Shown: positions 34,042 through 42,342, numbered from the stretch's first letter. The stretch: 64,000 nucleotides of DNA from Paenibacillus auburnensis (GCF_927798115.1 NZ_CAKMMG010000004.1:124001-188000); one strand, 5' to 3'. The notes: generated from the letters alone by a model not told the origin. Program-made: numbers and translations.

Positions 34042-35760
34042 TTATTTCCCGTCCACGCGGGACATAACCTGCTGCGTCAGCGCAGCTACCTTGTCTTTTG
34101 CATTCTGGAGCGATTCACCGCGAACGGCAAAATACACTTTGATTTTCGGCTCTGTGCCGGATGGGCGCAGGCAGAACCAGGATCCGTCAGACAGCAGGTA
34201 CTTCAGAACATTTTCCTTCGGCAGGCCATTCAGGCCGAGCGAGTAATCAAGGACCTCGGTTACAGAGGCACCGGCAATTTCCTGCGGCGGGCTAGTGCGC
34301 CAGTCATTCATAATTTCCTGAATTTGCGCTACACCGTCTTTGCCCTTAAGCGTGCGGGACTCCAGGCTTTCCAGGAAGTAGCCAAACTGCTCATACAGCT
34401 CTTGGAGGACATCATACAGCGTCTTGCCCTGCGCCTTGTAATAGGCACCCGCTTCCGCAATGAGCATGGAGGCAAGCACGGCATCCTTGTCGCGGGCATA
34501 GTTGCCGGCAAGATAACCGTAGCTCTCTTCATATCCAAAGAGGTAGGTATACTCCCCGGACTGCTCGAATTGGGTCATTTTCTCCCCGATATATTTGAAT
34601 CCGGTCAGTGTATTAAATACGGTAGCACCATAATGGGAAGCTACGGCCGCCCCCATTTCACTGGTAACAATGGTCTTAACCACTGCACCATTGCTTGGCA
34701 GCTTACCTTGTTCCTGCAGACGGCTCAAATAGTAATGGATCATCAGCGCACCGGACTGGTTACCGGACAGAACCACGAATTTGCCTTCATTGTCGCGCAC
34801 AACTGCTCCCATACGGTCGGCATCCGGATCGGTACCGATCAGCAGATCAGCGCCCAGCTCCTCACCCAGCTTGATGGCAAGGGTGAATGCTTCGCGTTCT
34901 TCAGGATTCGGAGACTTCACGGTAGAAAACTCAGAATCCGGCTGCTCCTGCTCCGGTACAACATGAACCTCGGTAAATCCGATTTTTTTCAAAACGCTAC
35001 GGACCGGCAGATTCCCCGTTCCATGAAGCGGAGTGTAGACAATTTTGAAATCACGGCCAAGTGTAGAAGTGATTTGCTCCCGGGCAACGCTGACAGCCGC
35101 CACCGTATCTGTGAAGGCCTCATCTTCCTGCTCTCCCAGCCAATGCAGCAAGCCTTGGCTCTCGGCCTCTTCACGGGAAATACGTTTTACACCATTGAAG
35201 GAATCAACCTCCAATATGTAGGAAATAACCTTTTCCGCTTCATGCGGAACCAGCTGTCCCCCTTCGGAATTATAAACTTTATAGCCGTTGTACTCCGGAG
35301 GGTTATGGCTTGCGGTAATTACTACGCCCCCAGTAGCCTTCAAGTGGCGTACAGTGAAGCTCAGCTGTGGTGTGGACCGCAGCGAAGGGAACAGATGCGC
35401 TTCAATACCGTTACCAGCCAGTACGAGTGCAGCCTCCAAAGTGAACTCCGGTGAGAAACGGCGGGAATCATGAGCGATTACGACGGATGGTCTGCCTTCC
35501 CCGATATGCTGTTCCAAAATATAATTAGCGAACCCTTGAGTGGCTCTGCCTACCGTGTAACGGTTAATCCTGTTGCTGCCGGCACCGATTACACCGCGCA
35601 AACCGCCTGTACCAAATTCCAAATCTCTGTAAAAGCGTTCTTCCAGCTCTTGCGGTTCATTCACAAGAAGGTTCAGTTCTGCCTTGGTGTTCTCGTCCAC
35701 AGAAGGGTCCTGCAGCCAGCGTGATAAAGTTTCTTCGGCTTTCGGGCTTAATTGAGTCAT
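34042..35760 (-). CDS. pgcA: Phosphoglucomutase/phosphomannomutase (PgcA type)
   Basis: A 572-residue alpha-D-phosphohexomutase. The catalytic serine loop is VITASHNPPEYNGYKVY, the metal loop GTDPDADRMGAV, the sugar loop FGYEESYGYLAG and the phosphate-binding loop RPSGTEPKIKVYF. It interconverts glucose-6-P and glucose-1-P, feeding UDP-glucose for glycolipid and wall polymer synthesis. ATG at 35760 with GAAGGAGAG upstream. It lies upstream of DUF5693-csaB-tagA, separated by repeat copy B; no clear terminator intervenes, so read-through into the wall-polymer genes is possible. The length agrees with the Bacillus PgcA family. Confidence 0.93.
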   Translation of the reverse strand: MTQLSPKAEETLSRWLQDPSVDENTKAELNLLVNEPQELEERFYRDLEFGTGGLRGVIGAGSNRINRYTVGRATQGFANYILEQHIGEGRPSVVIAHDSRRFSPEFTLEAALVLAGNGIEAHLFPSLRSTPQLSFTVRHLKATGGVVITASHNPPEYNGYKVYNSEGGQLVPHEAEKVISYILEVDSFNGVKRISREEAESQGLLHWLGEQEDEAFTDTVAAVSVAREQITSTLGRDFKIVYTPLHGTGNLPVRSVLKKIGFTEVHVVPEQEQPDSEFSTVKSPNPEEREAFTLAIKLGEELGADLLIGTDPDADRMGAVVRDNEGKFVVLSGNQSGALMIHYYLSRLQEQGKLPSNGAVVKTIVTSEMGAAVASHYGATVFNTLTGFKYIGEKMTQFEQSGEYTYLFGYEESYGYLAGNYARDKDAVLASMLIAEAGAYYKAQGKTLYDVLQELYEQFGYFLESLESRTLKGKDGVAQIQEIMNDWRTSPPQEIAGASVTEVLDYSLGLNGLPKENVLKYLLSDGSWFCLRPSGTEPKIKVYFAVRGESLQNAKDKVAALTQQVMSRVDGK

Positions 35761-35807
35761 ATGAATCTCTCCTTCTCCATCTATGATATATGATTTTATA
35801 ACACGTA

Positions 35808-36230
35808 CTAGCTTAGTGCGAACATAATTTCTCCGGAAGCTACGATCTTGCCATCCACTTTGGCAGTAGCTTGGCCTTTTCCGATGCTGCCTTTAAGTCT
35901 GGTGATCTCCACTTCAAGCGTAAGCGTATCCCCCGGCACTACCTGACCACGGAAACGGAATCCGTCCAGACCTGCCAGGAAACCAATCTTCCCGCGGTTG
36001 GCTTCAACCCCTAGAATAGCCACAGCACCGACCTGAGCCAGCGCTTCCGTGATTAGTACACCCGGCATAACCGGATATCCCGGAAAATGGCCGGCGAAGA
36101 ACGGTTCGTTCACCGTAACATTCTTGATGCCTACTGCCCGTTTGCCCATTTCTATTTCGATAATTTTGTCCACCAGCAGAAATGGAGGCCGGTGGGGGAT
36201 TATTTCTTGAATTTCATTGATATTAAGCAT
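35808..36230 (-). CDS. fabZ: 3-hydroxyacyl-ACP dehydratase FabZ
   Basis: A 140-residue hot-dog-fold enzyme starting [20 protein letters not shown]. The active-site histidine lies in [13 protein letters not shown] and the glutamate in ITEALAQVG. It dehydrates 3-hydroxyacyl-ACP in type II fatty acid synthesis. The ATG at 36230 has AAAGGAG 10 nt upstream; an ATG 42 bp earlier has no such site. It is followed 47 bp later by pgcA. I found no FapR operator in the region upstream. That region carries an unexpected plus-strand terminator (36386-36432). Confidence 0.95.
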   Translation of the reverse strand: MLNINEIQEIIPHRPPFLLVDKIIEIEMGKRAVGIKNVTVNEPFFAGHFPGYPVMPGVLITEALAQVGAVAILGVEANRGKIGFLAGLDGFRFRGQVVPGDTLTLEVEITRLKGSIGKGQATAKVDGKIVASGEIMFALS

Positions 36231-36341
36231 GTTGGCAAAGCTCCTTTCGGATATAACCGCGTGTTCAAACAATCCTTGCTACAGGTTTCAGCATTATTCT
36301 TTGCTAATGGCTGCATAAATATGGACTGCTTCGGAAAAAAC

Positions 36342-36432
36342 TATAATTATCCTTCACGACCTGCAGCAGTGGAGGTTGAGATAAGGGGCTTTCTCCGCCG
36401 CACGCGGCAGCATGGCGGAGAGGGCCCTTTTT
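36342..36432 (+). ncRNA. Candidate plus-strand small RNA
   Basis: A perfect TATAAT (36342-36347) without a good -35 is followed about 40 bp later by a strong plus-strand terminator. A transcript starting near 36354 would be about 78 nt long and contains no credible reading frame. It is the only plus-strand unit suggested by this window. The evidence is positional, not homology-based. Confidence 0.35.
36386..36432 (+). terminator. Intrinsic terminator on the plus strand
   Basis: GGGCTTTCTCCGCC (36386-36399) pairs over 14 positions with GGCGGAGAGGGCCC (36414-36427), followed by TTTTT. Two pairs are G-U in plus-strand RNA, but the same positions are A-C mismatches in minus-strand RNA, and there is no minus-strand T-run. 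It therefore works only for plus-strand transcripts. Confidence 0.75.
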
Positions 36433-36498
36433 GGACTTATCAGAAAGCATATATCCGGGCGCCCCCTTAGTCCCCAATCATTATACATTTTCCAGTAT

Positions 36499-36532
36499 AA
36501 AAAAGAAAACTCCCCTGTACAACAAGGGAGTT
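36499..36532 (-). terminator. Intrinsic terminator of the mbl-flhO-flhP-epuA unit
   Basis: The stem AACTCCC (36508-36514)/GGGAGTT (36526-36532) has plus-strand A-runs to its left. It lies 17 bp past the epuA stop. Confidence 0.75.
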
Positions 36533-36548
36533 CTAAAAAGGCTCTAAA

Positions 36549-36779
36549 TTAAGGTGCGAACACCAGATCATATACATGCTTCCATGTGCTCCACTGGAGT
36601 ACATCGCTTAATTCTCTTTTGCCCAGGATGACATATCCGGCAACTAACCCTCCTGCAAGTGCAGCTATCAGCAGCAGAGGAATCAGAAACCATTGAACGA
36701 TCGTCCATTTGGATACACCGCGCCGTTTCACCGGTTGCTGGGTTTCCTCTTCGGGCTTATGTTTACTCTGAACACTCAT
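36549..36779 (-). CDS. EpuA-like small membrane protein (PF11772 type)
   Basis: A 76-residue protein: a charged N-terminus (KPEEETQQPVKRRGVSKWTI), one transmembrane helix (about 29-52, FLIPLLLIAALAGGLVAGYV) and a short outer tail with WSTWKHVYDLV. This matches the EpuA/PF11772 family, often mislabelled as an RNA polymerase beta subunit. The function is unsettled; epuA was named from a pneumococcal locus adjoining the DNA-uptake gene endA. It lies 8 bp from flhP, at the end of the mbl-flhO-flhP cluster, and is followed by a terminator. ATG at 36779. Confidence 0.7.
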   Translation of the reverse strand: MSVQSKHKPEEETQQPVKRRGVSKWTIVQWFLIPLLLIAALAGGLVAGYVILGKRELSDVLQWSTWKHVYDLVFAP

Positions 36780-36787
36780 TCCTTCAC

Positions 36788-37609
36788 CTACCCGCGCATA
36801 TTATTGGCCAGGCCAATCATCTGGTCACTGGAAGAAAGCGCCCGGGCGGCAAGCTGATAAGTACGCTGAATCTGCATCATTTCCGTCATTTCCTTGCTGA
36901 GATCCACATTGGACTGCTCCAGATAACCGGAACGCACGCCTACTGCCGAAGCTTCACCCGGTGCTCTTTGAAGAAAAGCCTGATCCGCCGTAACCCCTTC
37001 AGGAAGCACATAGAAATTACCATCCACAGCCTGCAGCGCAGTCTTGCTCAGCGGCTCCACAATCATGATTGTGCCCGCTAGCTGTACAGGATCGTTCTCA
37101 CCGCTCTTAGTGAGTACCCGGCCCTTCTCATCGATTGCCGCACTTACATTGGCAGGCACAGTAAGCGGATTGCCTTCTGTATTCAGGACCGGATTCCCCG
37201 CATTGTCCACCAGCATCATACGTTTAGCGTCAGCCGGATCAGGAGTGAAGTGAAAATCGCCTTGGCGTGTAAAGGCAGTGCCCCCGTTGACTTGAACCCC
37301 AAACAATCCGTTCCCCTGCAGCGCCAGATCTGTCGGATTACCGGTCTCCTGCATGGTGCCTTCTTCCCAATTGCTTGTTACCGTAGCGACACGGACACCA
37401 AAACCCATATTAAAGCCGAGCGGCGTACTGCGGCCAGGCTGGTCGTACTCCTTGGACTGCTGCTGAACACGGGTCAGCACATCCTCAAAAGAACCTTCCT
37501 TGCTCTTGTAACCATTCGTGTTCATATTGGCAATATTATCTGCAATGATATCAAGCCGTGCCTGAAGACTGGACATCGAGACGGCTGCACCGATTGTTGA
37601 ATTGTTCAT
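36788..37609 (-). CDS. flhP: FlhP, FlgG-type flagellar hook-basal body protein
   Basis: A 273-residue axial protein of the FlgF/FlgG family. The N-terminal signature is RLDIIADNIANMNTNGYKSK (about residues 18-37); mid-domain motifs are GNPTDLALQGNGLFGV and FTRQGDF; the C-terminal helix is GYLEQSNVDLSKEMTEMMQI. In Bacillus, FlhO and FlhP form the distal rod. ATG at 37609 with GGGAGG upstream, 44 bp from flhO. Downstream of mbl as in B. subtilis, an ancient placement away from the main fla/che operon. Confidence 0.92.
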   Translation of the reverse strand: MNNSTIGAAVSMSSLQARLDIIADNIANMNTNGYKSKEGSFEDVLTRVQQQSKEYDQPGRSTPLGFNMGFGVRVATVTSNWEEGTMQETGNPTDLALQGNGLFGVQVNGGTAFTRQGDFHFTPDPADAKRMMLVDNAGNPVLNTEGNPLTVPANVSAAIDEKGRVLTKSGENDPVQLAGTIMIVEPLSKTALQAVDGNFYVLPEGVTADQAFLQRAPGEASAVGVRSGYLEQSNVDLSKEMTEMMQIQRTYQLAARALSSSDQMIGLANNMRG

Positions 37610-37652
37610 AGATCAAACCTCCCAAAAGCTTAGTAAGCGTTGCTACTGCGGC

Positions 37653-38528
37653 CTATACTCTGCCCACTTCATTCACTGTCTTCTGCAGGCTGGTGTCATA
37701 AAATTGGATGACCTTCTGATTGGCCTCATAAGCCCGGTAGGCTGCGTTCAAATCAACCGTTACCTGGGTAGCATCGACGTTGGAGCCTTCCAGATAACCC
37801 TGGCGCACCTGCAGATTATCCCCGGCATCCGCATACCGGATTTCAGCAGCATCTGCATCGTCAGCGTGGAAAACACCATTCCCGTCACGCACCAGCTCCT
37901 GCGGTTTGGTGATTACACTGATGCCAAGCTTCGTTCCGGAAGGAAGACCTGTAGCCGGATCCAGCAGATTACCCTGCCCGTCCACTTTAAGATTATCCTG
38001 CGGCTCTGTCAATACCAGCGGGTTGCCGGCAGCGTCCAGTACCTTGAACCCTCCAGAGCTTAATACTTCTCCCGCTGCATTTACAGTGAAGCTGCCGTTT
38101 CTTGTATATAAATTGTTGCCTTCATTATCTTGAACAGTAAAGAATGCCTGAGGCCGGTAAATAACCTCACCGTCGGCATTTACATATTTACCCGAGCCGT
38201 CAAAAACAATATTCTCTCCGGTCGCAGGATCTTGCACCAGCAAGTCGGTGGATAACGCAAAATCATAGGGCTTGCCGCTTTCAATCAGATCGCCCTGCAA
38301 ATATTGGGAAATCGACTGCTCGGCAAATACCCCCGTATTGAGGCGGCCGACCTGCTTCGTAGTGCCTCCGCTCATCGCTGAGATCAATACATCAGGAAAA
38401 GCGTGGCTGACGCTGTCGACCTGCTTGTACCCCGTTGTATTCATATTGGCAATGTTCTGCGTCGCCGTGTCATGTCTACGCTGCTGCGTAACCATACCGG
38501 CAGCGGCCGTATATAATCCTCTAATCAT
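37653..38528 (-). CDS. flhO: FlhO, FlgG-type flagellar rod protein
   Basis: A 291-residue paralog of FlhP. It has the N-terminal IRGLYTAAAGMVTQQRRHDT and ATQNIANMNTTGYKQ, internal LYTRNGSFTVNAAGEVLS, and the C-terminal GYLEGSNVDATQVTVDLNAA. It is exported by the flagellar type III system to form the distal rod with FlhP. ATG 38528 has GAAGGAG upstream; the gap to mbl is 49 bp. No signal peptide, as expected for an axial protein. Confidence 0.92.
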   Translation of the reverse strand: MIRGLYTAAAGMVTQQRRHDTATQNIANMNTTGYKQVDSVSHAFPDVLISAMSGGTTKQVGRLNTGVFAEQSISQYLQGDLIESGKPYDFALSTDLLVQDPATGENIVFDGSGKYVNADGEVIYRPQAFFTVQDNEGNNLYTRNGSFTVNAAGEVLSSGGFKVLDAAGNPLVLTEPQDNLKVDGQGNLLDPATGLPSGTKLGISVITKPQELVRDGNGVFHADDADAAEIRYADAGDNLQVRQGYLEGSNVDATQVTVDLNAAYRAYEANQKVIQFYDTSLQKTVNEVGRV

Positions 38529-38577
38529 GAGGGCAATTCTCCTTCCTGAATCTGCTGTTATCCCTTATATCGGCAGC

Positions 38578-39576
38578 TTAGAACTTTTTCTTAACGACCT
38601 TGTCCAAATGATCCAGCATAATCCCGGTTCCCTTGACCACACAATGCATCGGATCTTCCGCCACCCAGACCGGAACATGCAGCTGCTCAGAGAGTAGCTC
38701 GTCCAGCCCGTTAAGCAGCGCGCCGCCGCCCGTCAGGACGACACCGCGGTCAATAATATCTGCCGACAGCTCAGGCGGTGTACGCTCCAATACCGATTTG
38801 GCCGCAGCCACAATCATCGAAACCGGGTCCCACAGCGCTTCCTTTACCTCGCCGGAAGAAATCGTGAGCGTCTGGGGTAGTCCGCTTACCATGTCCCGTC
38901 CTCTGATATCCATCTCGGCCTTCATGCCGCCGGGGCGGACCGAGCCGATGGAAACCTTGATATCCTCCGCGGTTCGTTCACCGATTAGCAGTTTGTACTT
39001 CTGCTTGATATATTTTAAAATGGCCTCGTCGAACTTGTCCCCTGCGACTTTAATCGAGGAGGCGGTAACGACGTCGCCCATGGACAGGACAGCTACATCC
39101 GTCGTTCCGCCGCCGATATCGACGACCATATTTCCGCTTGGTTGATAAATATCCATGCCCGCTCCAATGGCAGCGGCTTTAGGTTCTTCCTCCAGATAAA
39201 CATCCTTGGCCCCGCTGCGTTCGGCTGCTTCCCGGATTGATTTCTGTTCAACTGATGTTATGTTCGTGGGGGCGCAGATCAATATGCGGGGCTTGGAGTA
39301 CCAGGTACGTCCGCCAACGCGGTCGATGAAATACTTCAGCATCATTTCCGTTATGGCAAAATCAGCAATGACACCGTCCCGGAGAGGACGAATGGTAGTA
39401 ATATTGCCAGGTGTACGTCCAACCATGCGACGTGCCTGTTCCCCAACCGCAAGGACCCGCTTCGTATCACTTTCAAGTGTGACCACGGAGGGTTCATCCA
39501 GAACGACTCCCCTCCCTTTGACATGAATGAGCACATTGGCAGTGCCGAGATCGATTCCGATATCCTTGCTAAGCAT
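38578..39576 (-). CDS. mbl: Mbl, MreB-like actin homologue
   Basis: A 332-residue bacterial actin. Phosphate-1 is GIDLGTANVLIHVKGRGVVL, phosphate-2 is VVDIGGGTTDVAVLSMG, and the adenosine motif is VVLTGGGALLNGLDELLSEQ. It polymerises under the membrane and directs lateral wall synthesis by RodA/PBP complexes; two rodA-type genes lie at 58.9-61.4 kb. Context (spoIIID upstream, flhO-flhP downstream) is the B. subtilis mbl locus, which favours Mbl over MreB or MreBH. ATG at 39576 with GGGGGC upstream. Confidence 0.93.
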   Translation of the reverse strand: MLSKDIGIDLGTANVLIHVKGRGVVLDEPSVVTLESDTKRVLAVGEQARRMVGRTPGNITTIRPLRDGVIADFAITEMMLKYFIDRVGGRTWYSKPRILICAPTNITSVEQKSIREAAERSGAKDVYLEEEPKAAAIGAGMDIYQPSGNMVVDIGGGTTDVAVLSMGDVVTASSIKVAGDKFDEAILKYIKQKYKLLIGERTAEDIKVSIGSVRPGGMKAEMDIRGRDMVSGLPQTLTISSGEVKEALWDPVSMIVAAAKSVLERTPPELSADIIDRGVVLTGGGALLNGLDELLSEQLHVPVWVAEDPMHCVVKGTGIMLDHLDKVVKKKF

Positions 39577-39704
39577 AATGAAAGAGCCCCCAAAGTGTTA
39601 TTTTAAATGAGAATAGTTAGTTAGTACCAAATTTAAAAATACCATACTTTAGGGGAAGTATACAATGCGATAAAACTGAATAATAGCTTAAAAATCCAAA
39701 AATA

Positions 39705-39992
39705 TCATGGCTTTGAGGCTACAGCAACCTCGCGTTTTTTACCGGTCGTTTTTTTATACTTAATTTTTGTCGCTTCTCCCCCCCGCAGATGACGAATCGA
39801 TTTGTGATATTCGAGAATGTGCTTCACCTGATCCGCTAAATCCGGGTTAATTTCCGGCAAACGTTCGGTTAGATCTTTATGCACCGTGCTCTTTGATACG
39901 CCAAATTCCTTGGCTATGGTCCGGACCGTATGCCTGGTTTCCACGATGCAGCGTCCGATTTTGATCGTCCGTTCCTTGATGTAATCGTGCAC
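39705..39992 (-). CDS. spoIIID: SpoIIID transcription factor
   Basis: A 95-residue DNA-binding protein: HDYIKERTIKIGRCIVETRH, the helix-turn-helix VRTIAKEFGVSKSTVHKDL (about 22-40), and the basic C-terminal block RHLRGGEATKIKYKK. It modulates the sigma-E regulon in the mother cell. The start is a GTG at 39992 with GGGAGG 7 nt upstream, giving the N-terminus of the Bacillus protein; a TTG 15 bp earlier overlaps the ribosome-binding site. A textbook sigma-E promoter is present (40026-40053). The C-terminal tail (TTGKKREVAVASKP) differs from B. subtilis, as is usual. Confidence 0.96.
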   Translation of the reverse strand: MHDYIKERTIKIGRCIVETRHTVRTIAKEFGVSKSTVHKDLTERLPEINPDLADQVKHILEYHKSIRHLRGGEATKIKYKKTTGKKREVAVASKP

Positions 39993-40025
39993 GCTCCCGC
40001 CTCCCAACTGTGGATAGTTTGGTAC

Positions 40026-40053
40026 ATTATATGAGGGGCGGGCCTATATATTC
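40026..40053 (-). promoter_or_regulatory. Sigma-E-type promoter of spoIIID
   Basis: Minus-strand GAATATA (40047-40053), a 13-nt spacer and CATATAAT (40026-40033) match the sigma-E consensus. spoIIID is a sigma-E gene in Bacillus. It lies 34 bp before the GTG start. Confidence 0.75.
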
Positions 40054-40190
40054 GCGCTTTCAGGACGTGACAAGCCCGGGAAGGCTCATTTTATTTCGTG
40101 GACAACCGTAAAGAGCCCGGATTTCGCGGAATGGGACTAAAGATGTGTTTTTAGTAATAAGCTTAGAGTTACGCCACAGTGGAGCACACA

Positions 40191-40217
40191 CAAAAAACAG
40201 GGGGCCTAAGCCCCCTG
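40191..40217 (-). terminator. Intrinsic terminator of spoIIQ
   Basis: The stem CAGGGGGC/GCCCCCTG with loop CTAA is flanked by A-runs on both sides. It lies 15 bp past the spoIIQ stop, so it probably serves minus-strand transcripts. Confidence 0.85.
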
Positions 40218-40231
40218 AGAAAAAATGCATT

Positions 40232-40972
40232 TTAGCGTTGTGTCAGCAGATCAGACGGATTTACAGGCTTTCCATCCTCGTACACTTCAAAGTGCACATG
40301 GTTGCCAAGATCCTTCTCAATTTCACTGCGTCCCGCTGTTGCCAGCGTATCGCCCTGCTTCACTTCATCGCCTTGCTTCACTTTGATATCGCCGAGGCTC
40401 TGATACACGGTCTTCAGATTGCCGGGATGGGTAATCTCAACAACCTTGCCGAATACCGCAACATCTTCCACCCGTGTCACTTCACCGCTGAGTGCAGCTT
40501 TGACATCAAACGTTTTGTTATCCTCACGGGCGATGTCGATGCCGTTATTGGTTACAAAGGTGTTGTCATACTGTACCATGGCTGCAACGTGATTTTCTTC
40601 GGTCCCGTTTTCATCGTAGAACGGTTTAACCACTTCCACATCACTTGGGCTGGCCACCGGCCAAGCCAGGTTTTCTGCCGATGCGACAACTTCGACTGCT
40701 GCAGGATCGCCAGCTGTACCGGCTTCATTGCCGGAACCAGCGGTGTCCTGTGAAACTACGGCGGCGGTGTCAGGATTCAGCGGCTTCTGGCCGGCATCCT
40801 GATAGAACCACACCAAGGTTAGTATAAGAGCCGCTGCCGCCGTGTAGACTGCCGGGAATACCCAGCGTCTCGATAATACTCTGTTCCATGAAGAAGGCTT
40901 AGCGCCTGAATCTCCCTGCTTGTTTTTGAGAGATTCATCATGGGTTTGCTTGTTTTTGTCTTGTTCATTCAT
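40232..40972 (-). CDS. spoIIQ: SpoIIQ, LytM-fold engulfment protein
   Basis: A 246-residue forespore membrane protein. It has a basic cytosolic N-terminus, one transmembrane helix (about 38-57, VFPAVYTAAAALILTLVWFY), a linker, and a C-terminal M23/LytM fold (about 130-246; GKVVEITHPGNLKTVYQSLG, GNHVHFEVY). The usual HxGxD metal motif reads NNGIDIA, so the first zinc ligand is missing and enzyme activity is unlikely, as in B. subtilis SpoIIQ. It binds SpoIIIAH across the septum. ATG 40972 with GAGGTGAT upstream. A sigma-F-like promoter is present (40993-41020). Confidence 0.92.
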   Translation of the reverse strand: MNEQDKNKQTHDESLKNKQGDSGAKPSSWNRVLSRRWVFPAVYTAAAALILTLVWFYQDAGQKPLNPDTAAVVSQDTAGSGNEAGTAGDPAAVEVVASAENLAWPVASPSDVEVVKPFYDENGTEENHVAAMVQYDNTFVTNNGIDIAREDNKTFDVKAALSGEVTRVEDVAVFGKVVEITHPGNLKTVYQSLGDIKVKQGDEVKQGDTLATAGRSEIEKDLGNHVHFEVYEDGKPVNPSDLLTQR

Positions 40973-40992
40973 AGTTTATCACCTCAGTAACC

Positions 40993-41020
40993 AGTGTTAC
41001 CGGGCGATCCGCTTTTATAC
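40993..41020 (-). promoter_or_regulatory. Sigma-F-type promoter of spoIIQ
   Basis: Minus-strand GTATA (41016-41020), a 14-nt spacer and GGTAACACT (40993-41001) match the forespore pattern GYATA-N15-GGNNANANT, with spacing one base short. spoIIQ is sigma-F-dependent in Bacillus. Confidence 0.6.
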
Positions 41021-41032
41021 GTATCTTTTAAG

Positions 41033-42184
41033 TTATTTTTTCAGAAGAGTTGAGACTTGGGTAAAAGAGATGCCGCTGTAGTAGTGTTTGAGAATCTGGG
41101 TGGCCGTGCTGCCTTCCTTAGCCATCCCGTTCGCTCCCCACTGGCTCATTCCTACACCATGCCCGTTTCCGTAGGTTGTAATGAGAACTTTACTGCCTTG
41201 CCGCTTCCAGGTGAACTGGCTGGAGCGCAGCCCCAGCTTCTCGCGCACCTCACGTCCGGTAAACACGGTCCCCCCGATGGAAATCTCCTTGACCCGGTGC
41301 CCGTCAGTGAGCGACAGGACCACAGCGGGCAGCCCAGAGGAAGATGAGGATACCGGCTTCACCTTGCCGGTTGCGGACAAACCCGCGGAGGCTGGAAGGG
41401 CTTTGGACTCCAGGCCCAGCTTGCTGAGCAGCTCAGAGGTGCTGAAGCTGACTGTTACCGCGAGATTCGGTGTAATCGCTAGCTCCCACGGGCTGGCTAC
41501 GCTGCGTAAATAAGGAACGGCAAAATTCCAGTAGTCTTCCGAATTTTCGGTATAGCCCCCGCTGGAGGCGAAGAAGGACGCCGTAATCGGCTGCCCCTTA
41601 TAGGTCATGATCACTCCGCGCGTCTCCAGGACCGCGCGGCGGAGCTTGGCCAGCGCGGCGCTTTTGCCGCCGTGCTCCCAATCCCGTTCCAGCGTGGACA
41701 AGGATACGTAAGCCTGATGGCTTACCGTATCACTTACATCCGCCTCCGGAACGGGCACCCCGCTGTGGTCGCCGGCCATCAGGCGGCGGACAATGAACGT
41801 GCGTGCGGCCACGGCCTGCGCTTTGAGCGCTTCGAGCTCAAAGTCGGCAGGCATCTCGGCCGCCAGCACGCCGCTGACGTAGTCCTCCAGCGGCAGGGTC
41901 TCGATTTGTCCGCTCTGCGACAAATAGACGGAGACCTCCGGCTGCGGGGCTTCCGCAGCCGCTGCCGGCGCAGCCGGGGAGGCCGTGGCCTGCGGCACGG
42001 CCGGTGGCACCGGCTCATGTCCCCCGCGCAGCGGGACAAGAGCCAGCGGCAGCAGCAGCCCCACGAGCAGCGGGGCTGCCAGCCAGGCGGCGGGGGCCAG
42101 CCGCCGGAGCCGCGGTGCGCTGCCCGGCCGGCGCACCGAGCGGCGCTTTTGCATTTGGCGTTTCAGATAGCGAAAATCTCTCAT
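41033..42184 (-). CDS. spoIID: SpoIID peptidoglycan-cleaving engulfment protein
   Basis: A 383-residue protein with an N-terminal membrane anchor (about 35-55, LAAPLLVGLLLPLALVPL). A proline/alanine-rich linker follows, then the SpoIID fold: VLAAEMPADFELEALKAQAV carrying the catalytic glutamate, GYTENSEDYW and the C-terminal NGHGVGMSQWGANGMAKEG. SpoIID is a lytic transglycosylase that cuts glycan after SpoIIP removes stem peptides. ATG 42184 has GGAAGGAG 7 nt upstream. It lies downstream of murA and upstream of spoIIQ. The linker-coding segment, about 41930-42130, is markedly GC-rich. Confidence 0.94.
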   Translation of the reverse strand: MRDFRYLKRQMQKRRSVRRPGSAPRLRRLAPAAWLAAPLLVGLLLPLALVPLRGGHEPVPPAVPQATASPAAPAAAAEAPQPEVSVYLSQSGQIETLPLEDYVSGVLAAEMPADFELEALKAQAVAARTFIVRRLMAGDHSGVPVPEADVSDTVSHQAYVSLSTLERDWEHGGKSAALAKLRRAVLETRGVIMTYKGQPITASFFASSGGYTENSEDYWNFAVPYLRSVASPWELAITPNLAVTVSFSTSELLSKLGLESKALPASAGLSATGKVKPVSSSSSGLPAVVLSLTDGHRVKEISIGGTVFTGREVREKLGLRSSQFTWKRQGSKVLITTYGNGHGVGMSQWGANGMAKEGSTATQILKHYYSGISFTQVSTLLKK

Positions 42185-42288
42185 TTCTATGCTCCTTCCG
42201 TAATTCACTGGTGATTCTTATAGATATGAATTTCCGGGTGCTGCTAGAACGCTATTCTGAGAGTGAGAGAGTTCAAAAAAACAGAACC

Positions 42289-42324
42289 TAAAAAAAGACT
42301 GCCCCGCAAATGCGGAGCAGTCTT
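42289..42324 (-). terminator. Intrinsic terminator of murA
   Basis: The stem AAGACTGC-CCCGC/GCGG-A-GCAGTCTT with a short loop has A7 to its left (42290-42296). It separates murA from spoIID. Confidence 0.88.
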
Positions 42325-42342
42325 CGTCGTTATTTACAATAA

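Larger units (their letters stand above)
36231..36548. other. Intergenic region between fabZ and epuA
   Basis: These 318 bp contain the epuA terminator at the right end (36499-36532), a plus-strand TATAAT at 36342-36347 and a plus-strand intrinsic terminator (36386-36432). The fabZ promoter must lie here, but I cannot single it out. Confidence 0.6.

Noticed and set aside
34324..35454. A 376-codon plus-strand open frame opposite pgcA
   Set aside because: The minus strand encodes an intact phosphohexomutase; the plus frame has no ribosome-binding site or recognisable domain.
36386..36432. Minus-strand terminator of epuA or a fabZ leader hairpin
   Set aside because: On the minus strand two stem positions become A-C mismatches and no T-run follows; epuA already has its own terminator at 36499-36532.
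42185..42288. Sigma-E promoter for spoIID
   Set aside because: A CATATCTAT -10-like word exists, but the only GAATA -35-like word is 22 nt away instead of 13-14, so I did not call it.
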